From NCBI RefSeq assembly GCF_004404055.1, contig NZ_SOHK01000005.1:124001-188000 (forward strand): a stretch of DNA of 64,000 nucleotides. The letters run 5' to 3'. The DNA is from Cryobacterium ruanii (GTDB lineage: Bacteria > Actinomycetota > Actinomycetes > Actinomycetales > Microbacteriaceae). The notes beneath the pieces were generated by a model, which was not told the DNA's origin, searched no databases, and saw only the letters and a list, made by a program, of their open reading frames with translations. Position numbers and translations under genes: made by a program. Positions 25,759-37,164 of the stretch are shown piece after piece (positions within the stretch are counted from its first letter, which is position 1; every line of letters begins with the position of its first letter).

Positions 25759-27108
25759 GTGACCGCTAATCGAACCGACGCCAACGCGACTGACCAGGTG
25801 GAGACATCCGCTGTGCAAAGCGAGCGCACCTATGTGTTGGACACCTCGGTGCTTCTGTCAGATCCGAAAGCGATTTTCCGCTTTGCCGAGCACGCCGTTG
25901 TGTTGCCCGTGGTGGTGATCAGTGAGCTGGAGTCAAAGCGCAATGACCCAGAGATCGGCTATTTCGCCCGGCAGGCCCTGCGCAACCTTGACGAACTGAG
26001 GCTCAAGCATGAACGCCTCGACTTTCCGATCCCGGTCGGTGAGGGCGGCAGCCTGCGGGTGGAACTGAACCACTCCAACATGTCGGTGTTGCCGTCCGGC
26101 CTGCAGTTGGGCGACAACGACTCGCGCATCCTCGCCGTTGCACTCAACCTGGCCAACGACGGAATGACCGTGACCGTGGTCTCGAAAGACCTGCCGCTGC
26201 GCGTGAAGGCCGCGTCACTCGGCCTCGCTGCCGATGAATACCGGCACGAACTCGCCGTCGATTCCGGCTGGACCGGCATGGACGAAATTACCCTCAGTGC
26301 CGAGCAGATGAGCGTGCTCTATGACAAGGAGACGCTTGACTCGCGCACGGTGCAGGACATGCCGATCAACACCGGCCTGGTCATCCACTCCGATCGCGGA
26401 TCAGCCCTCGGTCGGGTGACCAGCCGGGGCACGCTCAAGCTCGTGCGCGGCGACCGGGACGTCTTCGGACTGCACGGCCGGTCGGCGGAGCAACGCCTGG
26501 CGATCGACCTGCTGCTCGACCCGGAGATCGGCATCCTGTCGCTCGGCGGTCGGGCCGGAACCGGCAAGTCGGCCCTGGCCCTCTGCGCCGGCCTCGAAGC
26601 GGTGCTGGAACGTCAGCAGTATCGCAAGATCATGGTATTCCGGCCCCTGTACGCGGTCGGCGGCCAGGACCTCGGCTTTCTGCCCGGCGACCAAGGTGAG
26701 AAGATGGGGCCATGGGCGCAGGCGGTCTTCGACACCCTCGGTGCGATCGTGTCGGAGAATGTGGTTGAGGAAGTGATGGAGCGCGGCATCCTCGAGGTGC
26801 TCCCGCTCACCCATATTCGTGGTCGGTCCCTGCACGACGCCTTCGTGATCGTGGACGAAGCCCAGTCGCTCGAGCGCAACGTGCTATTGACCGTGCTGAG
26901 CCGCATCGGTCAGAACTCGCGCGTGGTGCTCACCCACGACGTCGCCCAGCGTGACAATCTGCGCGTCGGCCGCTTCGATGGCGTGGCCAGCGTGATCGAA
27001 ACGTTGAAGGGGCATCCGCTGTTCGCGCACATGACCCTGACCCGTTCGGAGCGCAGCGCGATCGCGGCGCTCGTGACGGAGATGTTGGAGGGCAACGAGG
27101 TTATGTAG
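25759..27108 (+). CDS. PhoH family protein with N-terminal PIN domain
   Basis: A 449-residue protein combining an RNase-like PIN domain ([12 protein letters not shown] at residues 24-35, SELES near 55, [10 protein letters not shown] near 118) with a C-terminal PhoH ATPase/helicase domain (Walker [12 protein letters not shown] near 265, Walker [13 protein letters not shown] near 360). PIN-PhoH proteins of actinobacteria act as ATP-dependent RNA helicase/ribonucleases. The GTG at 25759 follows GGGAG; upstream in-frame Met codons at 25702 and 25720 are less likely. It is convergent with fumC, and a strong hairpin separates them. Confidence 0.88.
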   Translation: MTANRTDANATDQVETSAVQSERTYVLDTSVLLSDPKAIFRFAEHAVVLPVVVISELESKRNDPEIGYFARQALRNLDELRLKHERLDFPIPVGEGGSLRVELNHSNMSVLPSGLQLGDNDSRILAVALNLANDGMTVTVVSKDLPLRVKAASLGLAADEYRHELAVDSGWTGMDEITLSAEQMSVLYDKETLDSRTVQDMPINTGLVIHSDRGSALGRVTSRGTLKLVRGDRDVFGLHGRSAEQRLAIDLLLDPEIGILSLGGRAGTGKSALALCAGLEAVLERQQYRKIMVFRPLYAVGGQDLGFLPGDQGEKMGPWAQAVFDTLGAIVSENVVEEVMERGILEVLPLTHIRGRSLHDAFVIVDEAQSLERNVLLTVLSRIGQNSRVVLTHDVAQRDNLRVGRFDGVASVIETLKGHPLFAHMTLTRSERSAIAALVTEMLEGNEVM

Positions 27109-27244
27109 CTGTGCGAGGGGGGAGCGGATGTGTGCGGTCGCGCTGGTGGCGGCCTAGCAGCAGGTCATTCGCTCCTCAGCTCAACACTGGCTGGTGGGGA
27201 CCGGCTCTGCGGTGCGGCATCGCGATTTGGTCACGATAGTCGCC

Positions 27245-27279
27245 TGCCGCCTCGGCTCGTTTCCGAGGCCGAGGCGGCA
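27245..27279. terminator. Strong bidirectional hairpin between phoH-like gene and fumC
   Basis: TGCCGCCTCGGC (27245-27256) pairs perfectly with GCCGAGGCGGCA (27268-27279) around an 11-nt loop. It lies between two convergent stops, which fits a shared terminator. Confidence 0.75.
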
Positions 27280-27299
27280 AATGCGGTTTGTGGTGCTAA

Positions 27300-28715
27300 C
27301 TACTTCTTCTGCGGGGGACGCGTCATGCTCAGCACGTCGAGGGCAGTGTCGAGCTCGATGAGCGTGAGGTCACCGCGCTCGATGTGGCCGAGCGCGATGA
27401 CGGCCTCCCGCACGGTGAGGCCCTCGGCGACGGCCTTCTTGGCCACCTTGGCGGCGGCTTCGTAACCAATGACACGGTTGAGCGGGGTGACGATGGACGG
27501 CGACATCTCGGCCAGCGCCCGAGCGTGCTCGAGGTTGGCGACGAGGCCGTCGACGGTCTTGTCGGCGAGTACACGGGTCGCGTTGGTCAGCAGGCGGATC
27601 GACTCGAGCAGGGCAGTTCCCATGACGGGGATGCCGACGTTGAGCTCGAACGAGCCAGAGGCACCTGACCAGGCGATCGTGGCATCGTTGCCGATGACAC
27701 GCGAGCACACCATGAGCACGGCCTCCGGAATGACCGGGTTGACTTTGCCGGGCATGATCGACGAGCCGGGCTGCAGGTCGGGAATGTTGAGTTCACCGAA
27801 CCCGGTGTTGGGGCCAGAGCCCATCCAGCGCAGGTCGTTGCAGATCTTGGTCAGGGAGACGGCGATGGTACGTAGGGCACCGGACGCGTCGACGAGACCG
27901 TCGCGATTGGCCTGAGCCTCGAAGTGATCGCGCGCTTCGGTGATCGGCAGTTCGGTTTCGGCCACGAGCAGTTCGATGACGAGCTGCGGAAAGCCGTACG
28001 GGGTGTTGATGCCGGTGCCGACCGCGGTGCCGCCGAGCGGAACCTCAGCGACGCGGGGGAGTGCCGTGCGGATGCGCTCGATGCCGAGGCGCATCTGACG
28101 CGCGTAGCCGCCGAATTCCTGGCCCAGGGTGACCGGGGTGGCGTCCATGAGATGGGTGCGACCGGCTTTGACGGCGTCTTTCCAGAGTTCTGCCTTGGCC
28201 TCGAAGGAAACGGCCAGGTGGTCGAGCGAAGGGATGAGCTCGTCGATCAGGGCGCTCGTGACGGCGATGTGCACGGAGGTGGGGAACACGTCGTTCGAGG
28301 ACTGGCTTGCGTTGACGTGGTCGTTCGGGTGTACCGAGCGGCCAAGGGCGCGGGTTGCGAGGGTCGCGATGACCTCGTTCATATTCATGTTCGACGATGT
28401 TCCGCTGCCGGTCTGGTAGACGTCGATGGGGAATTGGTCGTCGAACTGGCCGGTGATGACCTCGTCGGCGGCCGCGGCGATCGCGTTGGCTACATCCTGG
28501 TCGAGCATGCCGAGCTGAGCGTTGGCAAGGGCAGCGGACTTCTTGATGCGGGCCAGCGCCGCGATCTGCGCGGACTCAAGCACGGATCCCGAGATCGGGA
28601 AATTCTCCACTGCTCGCTGCGTCTGGGCACCGTAGAGTGCGTCCGTCGGAACGCGGACCTCACCCATCGTGTCGTGTTCGATTCGGTAGCCGGCATTTGC
28701 GGAGGTATCCACCAC
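27300..28715 (-). CDS. fumC: Class II fumarate hydratase
   Basis: A 471-residue fumarase of the aspartase/fumarase superfamily, catalysing fumarate to L-malate in the TCA cycle. The superfamily signature is [15 protein letters not shown] (near residue 325). Other blocks are [15 protein letters not shown] and [15 protein letters not shown]. It lacks the iron-sulfur cluster of class I enzymes. The open frame runs far upstream, but homology begins at [15 protein letters not shown], so tandem GTG codons at 28715/28712, behind AAAGGG, are the start. It is probably the last gene of the run xseA-xseB-DUF4245-carbonic anhydrase-fumC. Confidence 0.95.
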   Translation of the reverse strand: MVDTSANAGYRIEHDTMGEVRVPTDALYGAQTQRAVENFPISGSVLESAQIAALARIKKSAALANAQLGMLDQDVANAIAAAADEVITGQFDDQFPIDVYQTGSGTSSNMNMNEVIATLATRALGRSVHPNDHVNASQSSNDVFPTSVHIAVTSALIDELIPSLDHLAVSFEAKAELWKDAVKAGRTHLMDATPVTLGQEFGGYARQMRLGIERIRTALPRVAEVPLGGTAVGTGINTPYGFPQLVIELLVAETELPITEARDHFEAQANRDGLVDASGALRTIAVSLTKICNDLRWMGSGPNTGFGELNIPDLQPGSSIMPGKVNPVIPEAVLMVCSRVIGNDATIAWSGASGSFELNVGIPVMGTALLESIRLLTNATRVLADKTVDGLVANLEHARALAEMSPSIVTPLNRVIGYEAAAKVAKKAVAEGLTVREAVIALGHIERGDLTLIELDTALDVLSMTRPPQKK

Positions 28716-28789
28716 TGTGTGCGTTCCCTTTCGGTGCTGTTTGAGAGTCGTGCTGTGCGCAACGGGTGCGCAATCACTGCCTGGCGGGT

Positions 28790-29440
28790 CTAAATGACAC
28801 CCACCACGATGCTGAGGTCGGCGTGCCCTTCGCGAAGAACGTAGTTCGCGCCGACGATAGCCAATGTACCTTCTGCGATGGCCGCGCTGATCAACTCGGA
28901 CTGCTCGAGCAGCTCGGTGACCGTGTCCTTGAGATGTTCCCGGCCGACGTCGCCGGCATCGACCTGCGTCGGATTCACGAAAGCGGATGACGCCTGCCCG
29001 CTCGCTCGACGCACCGCCGGTACGATCTTCTCGATTAGGTGCGCGATGTGGGCCGGCAGAGCCGGGGCATCCTCTGATTGAGAATCGATGGCGGCGCGCA
29101 CCGCACCACACTCGTCGTGTCCGAGCACGAGGATCAGCGGAACGTGCAGTACGGCGACCGCATATTCGAGCGAGCCGAGCACGGATTCCGAGATGACCTG
29201 GCCGGCATTGCGCACGACGAACAGATCGCCGAGGCCCTGGTCGAAGATGATCTCGGCGGCGAGACGGGAGTCGCTGCAGCCGAACAGCGCGGCGTGCGGG
29301 AACTGCTGGCTGACGAGCTCGGCCCGTCGATCGACGTCCTGCCGATGCCTTGGAGTGCCGGCGACGAACCGCACGTTTCCCTCGCGCAGTTCGTTCCAGG
29401 CCTTGGCCGGAGACGGGAGAGCCGTCGACGTCCGGTTCAT
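28790..29440 (-). CDS. Beta-class carbonic anhydrase
   Basis: A 216-residue zinc enzyme interconverting CO2 and bicarbonate. The zinc ligands are visible in [11 protein letters not shown] (Cys and Asp, near residue 52) and LGHDECGAV (His and Cys, near 108), with the catalytic Asp-Arg pair in the first motif. The length is typical. The ATG at 29440 overlaps the stop of the DUF4245 gene by ATGA. The downstream neighbour is fumC, 74 bp away. A link to bicarbonate supply for carboxylation is plausible but not shown. Confidence 0.94.
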   Translation of the reverse strand: MNRTSTALPSPAKAWNELREGNVRFVAGTPRHRQDVDRRAELVSQQFPHAALFGCSDSRLAAEIIFDQGLGDLFVVRNAGQVISESVLGSLEYAVAVLHVPLILVLGHDECGAVRAAIDSQSEDAPALPAHIAHLIEKIVPAVRRASGQASSAFVNPTQVDAGDVGREHLKDTVTELLEQSELISAAIAEGTLAIVGANYVLREGHADLSIVVGVI

Positions 29441-30090
29441 GCGGCTGCGTTCTGCGCCACGTTGGCGGCCAACGCGGTGGCGAGGGTCTCGAAATCGCCG
29501 GTGGGTGCCGTGCCGATCAGCACGTAGGTGCTGGGACCGGCGGTAGTCACGAGGGCATAGTCGAAATTGCCGCGATCGGCGGCTGGTGCACTGTTGCGGT
29601 ACACGTCCCAGGTCACGCCGGCGATGCTGACGGTGTCGACGACGGGCGAGTCGGGCAGTTTCTGGGCGAGCCAGGTGGGGTTGGCATCGAAGGCCTGGTT
29701 GAAGCCGATGTACTGGTTGTCGGGCGTGAGCAGCCCGATGTACCAGGACGGTACCTGGCCGTTGGTGCCGGCCTGCCACTCGGCGTCGTTGGCGCTCCAG
29801 CCGCTGGGCAGCTCGGGGCTGGCGAGGGGGTGATCAACGACCGGCTGCAGCTGGGCGGCAATGCTCGCGTAGTCGACGTCGCGATTGATCGGGTTGTCGT
29901 TGCGCGGCACCAGCAGCACGAGCACGAGCACGGCGCCCACCGTCACGAGCAGCGAGAGCACGAGGTTGTTCACGGTCTTGTGCGACCGGTATTTGCGCGA
30001 ATTCTCGGCGAGGCGATCGGCGGTTTCCTGCGGAGTCTCCGGCCGACCCAGCTCGGCGACGACGCGCGGGGGCCTGGGTACGCGACTCAT
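29437..30090 (-). CDS. DUF4245 membrane-anchored protein
   Basis: A 217-residue protein with an N-terminal basic/Pro-rich cytoplasmic tail, one transmembrane helix ([20 protein letters not shown], near residue 45) and an exported domain of about 150 residues rich in aromatic residues ([19 protein letters not shown]). This matches DUF4245, which in actinobacteria lies beside xseB, as here. The function is unknown. The gene overlaps xseB upstream and the carbonic anhydrase gene downstream. Confidence 0.83.
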   Translation of the reverse strand: MSRVPRPPRVVAELGRPETPQETADRLAENSRKYRSHKTVNNLVLSLLVTVGAVLVLVLLVPRNDNPINRDVDYASIAAQLQPVVDHPLASPELPSGWSANDAEWQAGTNGQVPSWYIGLLTPDNQYIGFNQAFDANPTWLAQKLPDSPVVDTVSIAGVTWDVYRNSAPAADRGNFDYALVTTAGPSTYVLIGTAPTGDFETLATALAANVAQNAAA

Positions 30091-30341
30091 TTGGCGGACG
30101 TACCGTCTGCGCCGTCTGCAGCAGCGGGAGCCGTTGCGGCCAGACGAGCGGCATCGAGTCGGGCCTTGGCGCCGATCAGCCATTCTTCGCAGCGCCGGGC
30201 GAGGGCTTCGCCGCGTTCCCACAGCGAGAGCGATTGCTCCAGGGTGCTCGAACCCTGCTCGAGCTCGTTCACCACGCGAATGAGCTCATCACGGGCCTGT
30301 TCGTAACTGAGTTCACTGATAGCGGTTGCAGGCGAGGTCAT
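30087..30341 (-). CDS. xseB: Exodeoxyribonuclease VII small subunit
   Basis: An 84-residue helical protein: LSYEQARDELIRVVNELEQG, then a segment with SLSLWERGEALARRCEEWL, the standard XseB fold, plus an Ala-rich tail. Several copies bind the large subunit XseA to form exonuclease VII, which degrades single-stranded DNA from both ends. The start at 30341 lies 14 bp behind the xseA stop. The stop overlaps the DUF4245 start (ATGA). Confidence 0.93.
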   Translation of the reverse strand: MTSPATAISELSYEQARDELIRVVNELEQGSSTLEQSLSLWERGEALARRCEEWLIGAKARLDAARLAATAPAAADGADGTSAK

Positions 30342-30355
30342 GGTATCCAGTCTAA

Positions 30356-31585
30356 TTATTTCGACACGCTCGTGGGCGCGGCGGCGATCGCGGCCACGGG
30401 CACCGTTCCGCTGGCCAGGGTGAGCAGCAGTTCGGTGCCGGCCGGAGCGTCGCCCGCGCGGCGCAGCACGTGCCCGTCGGACAGTTGAGCGATCGCATAA
30501 CCACGATCGAGGGTGCCCTGGGGCGACAGGGCGCGCAGCTGGGAGCGCAGTTCCAGCACGGCGGCCCCGGCGCGCTCCACGATGCGCCCGGTCAGTTCGA
30601 CACCCCGCGCAACGTAACGAGTGAGGTCTTCGCTGCGGGAATCGATGATCCACCGCGGGTCGACGAGCACGGGTCGGCTGCGGAGCTGCGAGATGCGGTC
30701 GATTTCCGACGAGAGGATGCCGGTGAGTCGGCTGCTGAGACGCGCTCGGGCCTGCTGCACCCGGTTCAGTTCGTCGCTGACGTCGGGGACGACGCGCTTG
30801 GCCGCATCGGTCGGGGTGGACGCCCGCAGGTCGGCCACTTCGTCGAGCAACGGGCGGTCGGCCTCGTGCCCGATCGCGCTGACCAGCGGCGTCAGGCAGG
30901 CGGCAGCGGCGCGCACGAGGCCCTCATCGCTGAAAGTGAGTAGGTTTTGAAAGTCGCCGCCGCCACGCGCGACGATGATGACGTCGACTTCCGGGTCGGC
31001 ATCGAGCCTTTGGATCGCGCTCGTGACCTCGCGGACGGCGCGATCACCCTGCACGGCGGCGTGCGCGATGCGAAAGTTCACGGCGGGCCAACGCAGTTGC
31101 GCGTTGCGAATGACGTCTTTCTCGGCGTCGGAATCTTTTCCGGTCACGAGACCGATGCAGTGCGGCAGAAACGGCAAGCGCTTCTTGCGGGAAACGTCGA
31201 ACAGGCCCTCACTCGCGAGCTGTTTGCGTAGTCGTTCGAGCCGTTCGAGCAGGTCTCCGAGCCCGACGTGGCGCATTTCGAAGGCCTGCATGGTGAGGGT
31301 GCCGCCCTTGACCCAGAAATTGGGTTTGACCAGGGCGACGACGCGGTCGCCCGCCTTGAAATCGGCGGTGAGCTTGGCGCGCACCGACGACCAGATCGTG
31401 AAGCTCACGGTGGCGTCTTCGGAGAGGTCTTTGAGCTTGCCGTAGACGTTGCCGCCGCTCGCGCCCCACTGGGTGATCTCGCCTTCGACCCAGACCATGC
31501 CGAGTCGTTCGATATAGCCGCGTATCTTATTGGAGAGCAGGGCGACCGGCCATGGTGTTTCGACGGTGGCGGGGGCATCCGTCAT
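30356..31585 (-). CDS. xseA: Exodeoxyribonuclease VII large subunit
   Basis: A 409-residue catalytic subunit. The N-terminal OB-fold domain (VWVEGEITQWGASGGNVYGK, residues 31-50) is followed by the nuclease domain with GLVTGKDSDAEKDV, VIIVARGGGDFQNLLTFSDE and SAIGHEADRPLLD (the family's catalytic region), then a coiled-coil region that binds XseB and the C-terminal TLDRGYAI. The open frame begins earlier, but the ATG at 31585 has AAGGA seven bases upstream. It heads the run xseA-xseB-DUF4245 and is divergent from ispH. Confidence 0.95.
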   Translation of the reverse strand: MTDAPATVETPWPVALLSNKIRGYIERLGMVWVEGEITQWGASGGNVYGKLKDLSEDATVSFTIWSSVRAKLTADFKAGDRVVALVKPNFWVKGGTLTMQAFEMRHVGLGDLLERLERLRKQLASEGLFDVSRKKRLPFLPHCIGLVTGKDSDAEKDVIRNAQLRWPAVNFRIAHAAVQGDRAVREVTSAIQRLDADPEVDVIIVARGGGDFQNLLTFSDEGLVRAAAACLTPLVSAIGHEADRPLLDEVADLRASTPTDAAKRVVPDVSDELNRVQQARARLSSRLTGILSSEIDRISQLRSRPVLVDPRWIIDSRSEDLTRYVARGVELTGRIVERAGAAVLELRSQLRALSPQGTLDRGYAIAQLSDGHVLRRAGDAPAGTELLLTLASGTVPVAAIAAAPTSVSK

Positions 31586-31657
31586 GCAGTGGTCCTTGGC
31601 GGTGCGCTGGCGTGGGGCACAGGCGGGTCCTCCCAGAGTTCTTCGGTCGTGCGTGCG

Positions 31658-31663
31658 TAGACT
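31658..31663 (+). promoter_or_regulatory. Leaderless-type -10 box for ispH
   Basis: TAGACT is followed by exactly six bases and the GTG at 31670, the same arrangement as upstream of the AI-2E gene at 17695. Confidence 0.55.
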
Positions 31664-31669
31664 GAGGCG

Positions 31670-32761
31670 GTGAACACCAGCATGCACGCCCAAAGTAAGC
31701 CGACCGCTATCGGCCTGGGTATGCCGCGCATTCCCAGTGCTCGCAACAGGCTCAAGGATACCCCGGTCGTCGGACATAAGCGGGTGCTACTCGCCGCCCC
31801 GCGCGGTTACTGTGCCGGAGTCGACCGGGCGGTCATCGCCGTCGAGAAGGCCTTGGAGCACTACGGTGCGCCGGTCTATGTGCGTAAGCAGATCGTGCAC
31901 AACATCCACGTGGTGTCCGAACTTGAGAATCTCGGCGCCGTCTTCGTCGATGAGGTCGACGAGGTGCCGCACGGCGCGCACATCGTCTTCAGCGCCCACG
32001 GCGTCTCCCCGGCCGTCGTGAACGCTGCCGCCGAACGCGGTTTGCAGGCTATCGACGCGACCTGCCCGCTCGTGACTAAGGTCCACCGCGAAGCCGTACG
32101 ATTCGCCCGCGACGATTTTCAGATTCTGCTGATCGGCCACGAAGGCCACGAAGAAGTAGAGGGTACCGCCGGTGAGGCCCCCGAGCACACCACACTCGTC
32201 GGCAGTCCCGACGAAGCCGACACGGTCGTCGTGCGCGACCCCGACCGTGTGGTCTGGCTCTCCCAGACCACGTTGAGCGTCGACGAGACCATGGAGACCG
32301 TGCGTCGGCTGCGGGCGCGTTTCCCGAACCTGCAGGATCCGCCGAGTGATGACATCTGCTACGCCACCCAGAACCGTCAGGTGGCCATCAAGAAGGTAGC
32401 CCGCGATTCCGACCTGGTGATCGTGGTCGGTTCTGCCAACTCGTCCAACTCGGTGCGCCTGGTGGAGGTCGCGCTGGAATACGGCGCGAAGGCGGCCTAC
32501 CGCGTTGACTTCGCGAGCGAGGTCAAACAGGAGTGGCTCGACAACGCGACGACCGTCGGGGTCACGAGCGGGGCATCCGTTCCCGAAGAACTCGTCGACG
32601 AACTGCTCGAGGCACTCGCCGACGCCGGATACAGCGACGTGGAGCAGGTCAAGACCGCAGAAGAAGACCTCATCTTCTCGTTGCCCAAGGAGCTGCGCAA
32701 GGACCTCGCCGGCGAAACGGATGCCCGTGCTTTCGGTGGCCGCGCAGCCCCGGCCGAGTAA
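31670..32761 (+). CDS. ispH: 4-hydroxy-3-methylbut-2-enyl diphosphate reductase
   Basis: A 363-residue iron-sulfur enzyme for the last step of the methylerythritol phosphate route, making isopentenyl and dimethylallyl diphosphate. The three cluster cysteines are in [24 protein letters not shown] and [11 protein letters not shown]. The catalytic Glu lies in the VSELENLG to VDEVDEVP region and [11 protein letters not shown] binds substrate. The N-terminus is about 40 residues longer than in E. coli, as is common in actinobacteria. It starts with GTG behind a leaderless-type box. Confidence 0.95.
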   Translation: MNTSMHAQSKPTAIGLGMPRIPSARNRLKDTPVVGHKRVLLAAPRGYCAGVDRAVIAVEKALEHYGAPVYVRKQIVHNIHVVSELENLGAVFVDEVDEVPHGAHIVFSAHGVSPAVVNAAAERGLQAIDATCPLVTKVHREAVRFARDDFQILLIGHEGHEEVEGTAGEAPEHTTLVGSPDEADTVVVRDPDRVVWLSQTTLSVDETMETVRRLRARFPNLQDPPSDDICYATQNRQVAIKKVARDSDLVIVVGSANSSNSVRLVEVALEYGAKAAYRVDFASEVKQEWLDNATTVGVTSGASVPEELVDELLEALADAGYSDVEQVKTAEEDLIFSLPKELRKDLAGETDARAFGGRAAPAE

Positions 32762-32779
32762 CCAACTCGGCCGCAGCGG

Positions 32780-33394
32780 CTACTGGCGGCTGAGGAACTC
32801 GATCAGTGTCGGGTCGCCGAGCATGGCCGCCAGCATGAAAGCGAACAGCGCTACCGTCGACACGGCGCCGCCGATCAGCGGCACGTAGAACGCGCGGCGG
32901 CGCCGCAGCAGCAGTCGCACGGACACCGCGGTGGTGGCCAGCCAGACGAAGACCACAGCGATAGCCCCGACCGAGGTCAGCGGGGCTATACCGGCTGTCG
33001 GCGTATAGGTTCCCAGCCCCTGCTGGGTGTAGATCAGCTGCATGGCGTCGGGAAGTGCGCCGAGTGAAAACGCGCCGTACAGGGTCGCCAGAAGTCCAAA
33101 AGCCAGCAGTCCGATGGTCAACGGCCGGTCCCAGCGTGGCGCGGTGCGCCTGGCCGGCTGGGAGGCTTCCCCCTGCTGGTAAGGCTGACCCGGCTGGTAC
33201 GGTACCGGCGGAACGAGCGGTTCGTTCGCTCGTGGCGGCGCCCCCGCCCCGACGGTGGGGGAGGGAGCCGGGTCGACCCGGTCTTCGTCCTGCTGCGGTT
33301 GCCAAGTCCAGCCCTCAGGGGCGAGTTCGCCGTACTGCGGGCGTGGGCGTGGGTCTTTCGCGGGGAATGGAACGGAGTCCGGGTTCTCTGACAT
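32780..33394 (-). CDS. Membrane protein, probably DUF6264 family
   Basis: A 204-residue protein. The first 90 residues are Pro/Gln-rich and disordered (PRPRPQYGELAPEGW is the most distinctive stretch). Four hydrophobic helices follow (ITIGLLAFGLLATLYGAF-like, VGAIAVVFVWLATTAVSV, FYVPLIGGAVSTVALFAF). The layout fits the DUF6264 proteins of Microbacteriaceae, but that name is from memory and should be taken as tentative. The ATG at 33394 is 4 bp after the fba stop, so it belongs to the fba operon. The function is unknown. Confidence 0.7.
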   Translation of the reverse strand: MSENPDSVPFPAKDPRPRPQYGELAPEGWTWQPQQDEDRVDPAPSPTVGAGAPPRANEPLVPPVPYQPGQPYQQGEASQPARRTAPRWDRPLTIGLLAFGLLATLYGAFSLGALPDAMQLIYTQQGLGTYTPTAGIAPLTSVGAIAVVFVWLATTAVSVRLLLRRRRAFYVPLIGGAVSTVALFAFMLAAMLGDPTLIEFLSRQ

Positions 33395-33398
33395 TGCT

Positions 33399-34424
<1,026 letters not shown>

Positions 34425-34578
34425 TGCTTCTCCTCGAAAGTTTGCGGGGGTTTGTCCCGAGTCTAGCCAAGCCGGCCTCGGTGCGGTCGGTCGCGATAAG
34501 GTGACTCGGGCGGACAATCCGCGCGACCCGCCGCGCATCCGTCGTATTCGAAGTCGAACTTATGTCCGGGAGGACCTT

Positions 34579-35565
34579 TTGAACAGCACCGAGACCGCCA
34601 CTCTGTTTCAACACCCCGACCGTAACCTCGCCATGGAGCTCGTGCGTGCCACCGAGGCCGCCGCGATCCGCGCCGTGCCCTTCATCGGCCGCGGCGACAA
34701 GAACGCCGCCGACAAGGCAGCTGTTGACGCCATGCGCGCCTTCCTCGGCACCGTCAACTTCGACGGGCTCATCGTCATCGGCGAGGGCGAAAAAGACGAA
34801 GCGCCCATGCTGTTCAACGGCGAGCACGTCGGCAACGGGCGCGGCCCCGCCTGCGACATCGCCGTCGACCCCATCGACGGAACGAGCCTCACTGCTGCCG
34901 GCCGCCAAAACGCCGTTTCCGTCATCGCGGTCTCGGACCGCGGCACTATGCTCGACGCCTCGTCGATCTTCTACATGGACAAGATCGTCACGGGTGCGGC
35001 CGGTCGCGGTGTCGTCAGCCTCGACCAGTCCATTGCCGACAACATCCGTGAACTGGCGCAGGCTATGAAGAAGCCGGTCGGGGAGATGACCATCGCCGTC
35101 CTCGACCGCCCCCGACATGCCGGCCTGATCGACGCTATTCGCGGCGCCGGCGCCGGAACCCGCCTCATGCTTGACGGCGACGTGGCCGGCGGAATCAACG
35201 CCGCCCGTTACGAGACCCGCATCGATATGTGCGTCGGCATCGGCGGCAGCCCGGAAGGCATCACCACGGCCTGCGCCCTCAAAGCGCTCGGCGGCTACAT
35301 GCAGGGACGGCTCGCCCCGAAGGACGACGCCGAACGTGCCCGTGGCGTCGCGGCCGGCCTCGACATCGACAAGCTGCTCGAGATCGATGACATGGTCAGC
35401 GGTGACAACACCTTCTTCGTAGCCACCGGAGTCACCGACGGCGGGCTCGTCGACGGCGTGCGTCGCAGGGGCCCGATGATCCGGACGGAGAGTATCGTCC
35501 TGCGCTCGCGTTCGGGCACGGCCCGTCGCGTCATCGCCGAACACCTTGCCGAAAAGTGGCTGTAA
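34579..35565 (+). CDS. glpX: Class II fructose-1,6-bisphosphatase
   Basis: A 328-residue GlpX-type phosphatase for gluconeogenesis. Metal and phosphate sites are visible in VIGEGEKDEAPMLFNGE (near residue 70), VDPIDGTSLTA (near 97) and the C-terminal ETRIDMCVGIGGSPEG. A TTG at 34579 behind GGGAGGACC is the best start, because family homology begins just after it. It is divergent from fba. Confidence 0.94.
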   Translation: MNSTETATLFQHPDRNLAMELVRATEAAAIRAVPFIGRGDKNAADKAAVDAMRAFLGTVNFDGLIVIGEGEKDEAPMLFNGEHVGNGRGPACDIAVDPIDGTSLTAAGRQNAVSVIAVSDRGTMLDASSIFYMDKIVTGAAGRGVVSLDQSIADNIRELAQAMKKPVGEMTIAVLDRPRHAGLIDAIRGAGAGTRLMLDGDVAGGINAARYETRIDMCVGIGGSPEGITTACALKALGGYMQGRLAPKDDAERARGVAAGLDIDKLLEIDDMVSGDNTFFVATGVTDGGLVDGVRRRGPMIRTESIVLRSRSGTARRVIAEHLAEKWL

Positions 35566-35661
35566 GCGCTCAGTCAGACTTACAGCCTGACCGGAAACTG
35601 CACGCCCGGGTCTGTTCCTTCAGGCTCGTGGTGTGCCGTTTCTGTCTTCGGGGGCCGTGCG

Positions 35662-37089
35662 TCACACGCGAAGCTCGGAATCAGAATCGTCGAGATCAGC
35701 GAGACGCAGTTTGACGGTACTGTGCTTCGCCTCGTTCAATTTGGCACCATCCAGTTCTACGGGTAGGTCGAGCGTGTCGACTTGCGCTGCCGGTGCCTCC
35801 AGCTCGGGCGCGGTCAGCTTGCGTGGGGAATCGTGGATGATGGCCGGTTCGGTGAGCAGCCCGATCTTGGTCTGGTCGATCCCCGGAAACTGCCGAGCGG
35901 TCACCAGCACCCGCGACTCCAGCGAGTTGGCGAACTTGTTGTAGCTGTCCACCGTGCGCTCGAGTGCCTTGCGCAGCGACTCGGCATGGCCGCTCAAAGC
36001 ACCAAGCCGCTGGTATAGGGAATTGCCCAGGTCGAACAGTTTTTGCGCCTCGTCGGTGACCGCCTGCTGCTGCCAGGTGAAGGCAACCGTTTTCAGCACC
36101 GCCCACAGGTTTACCGGTGATGCCAGGGCCACCCGTTTGCTGAACGAGTAGTCGAGAATCGACGGGTCTGCTTCGAGCGCTGCCGACAACAGCGACTCGC
36201 TCGGAATGAACGCGATCACGAATTCCGGGCTGGCATCGAAGCCTTCCCAGTAGGTCTTCTTGGCCAGGGAGTCGATGTGGGCGCGCACGGCCTTCACATG
36301 CTTGTCGATCAGTATCTTGCGCCGGGCACCCTCCTCGCCGGTGGCCGTGAAGGCGATGGTGCTTGCCTCGATGTAGTGCTCGAGCGGAACCTTGGCGTCG
36401 ATCGCGATCGACTTGTTGCCGGGCAGGCGCACGACCATGTCCGGCCGGCCGAGGCCGGCATCTGTCGAGATGTTGGTCTGGGTGTTGAAGTCCACGTACT
36501 GGGCGAGGCCGGCCGCTTCGACCACGCGCCGCAGCTGCGTTTCACCCCAAACTCCTCGGGTGCTGTTGGAGCGCAGTGCGCTCGCGAGGGACTCGGTGGT
36601 CACCCGCAGCTGCTGGTCCGAAATCTGCGCCTGCTTGAGTTGCTCCGAGAGCGAACCGTACTGTGCGCTGCGCTGTAATTCAAGCTCGGTGACCTTCTCC
36701 TGCATAGTGCGCAGGGTCTCCCGCACCGGGCTGAGAGCCTCCAGTACGAGGTGTTCGCGCTTCTCCCGCTCGGACTGCAGCTGCTGGTCGGAACGTTGCC
36801 GCTCGACGGTCTCACGTGCCGTGGCACGGTCGTGGTCGATCTGAGCGCTGAGGCCGTCGACGGTGGCCAGCGCGGCAGAGAGCTCACTTTGCAGGGCTGC
36901 GCGAACGCTCGCCTCGCTCGCCCGGACCTCGACGAGAGTCACCTGGTGGCGTGCCTCGACCACAGCGGGGTCGGTGGCCCCGGCGGCCGGGGTTCCGGCG
37001 CGGCGACGTTGCAGCAACACGATAGTCACCAGGGCGCCCAGGGCGGCACCGATGACGAGACCAACGATCAAACTCAGTAGTGGATCCAT
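35662..37089 (-). CDS. rmuC: DNA recombination protein RmuC
   Basis: A 475-residue RmuC-family protein: one N-terminal membrane helix (LIVGLVIGAALGALVTIVLL), a long coiled coil (residues 45-170) and a nuclease-like domain with WGETQLRRVVEAAGL, RPDMVVRLPGNKSIAIDAKVP (the PD-(D/E)XK-like core) and PEFVIAFIPSESLLSAAL. RmuC limits inversions at short inverted repeats in E. coli. The ATG at 37089 lies six bases behind CAGACT, a variant of the TAGACT box. The C-terminal 60 residues are acidic and variable. Confidence 0.92.
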   Translation of the reverse strand: MDPLLSLIVGLVIGAALGALVTIVLLQRRRAGTPAAGATDPAVVEARHQVTLVEVRASEASVRAALQSELSAALATVDGLSAQIDHDRATARETVERQRSDQQLQSEREKREHLVLEALSPVRETLRTMQEKVTELELQRSAQYGSLSEQLKQAQISDQQLRVTTESLASALRSNSTRGVWGETQLRRVVEAAGLAQYVDFNTQTNISTDAGLGRPDMVVRLPGNKSIAIDAKVPLEHYIEASTIAFTATGEEGARRKILIDKHVKAVRAHIDSLAKKTYWEGFDASPEFVIAFIPSESLLSAALEADPSILDYSFSKRVALASPVNLWAVLKTVAFTWQQQAVTDEAQKLFDLGNSLYQRLGALSGHAESLRKALERTVDSYNKFANSLESRVLVTARQFPGIDQTKIGLLTEPAIIHDSPRKLTAPELEAPAAQVDTLDLPVELDGAKLNEAKHSTVKLRLADLDDSDSELRV

Positions 37090-37164
37090 GGTTTGAGTCT
37101 GCCAGAGCCCACCGACATTGGCTAAATGACACTCGGACCGGCCTAAATGCTGCGATGCGTCACA

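Noticed and set aside
27300-29111. A 603-codon frame extending fumC upstream
   Set aside because: The extension is antisense-frame shadow over the carbonic anhydrase gene; fumarase homology begins near 28715.
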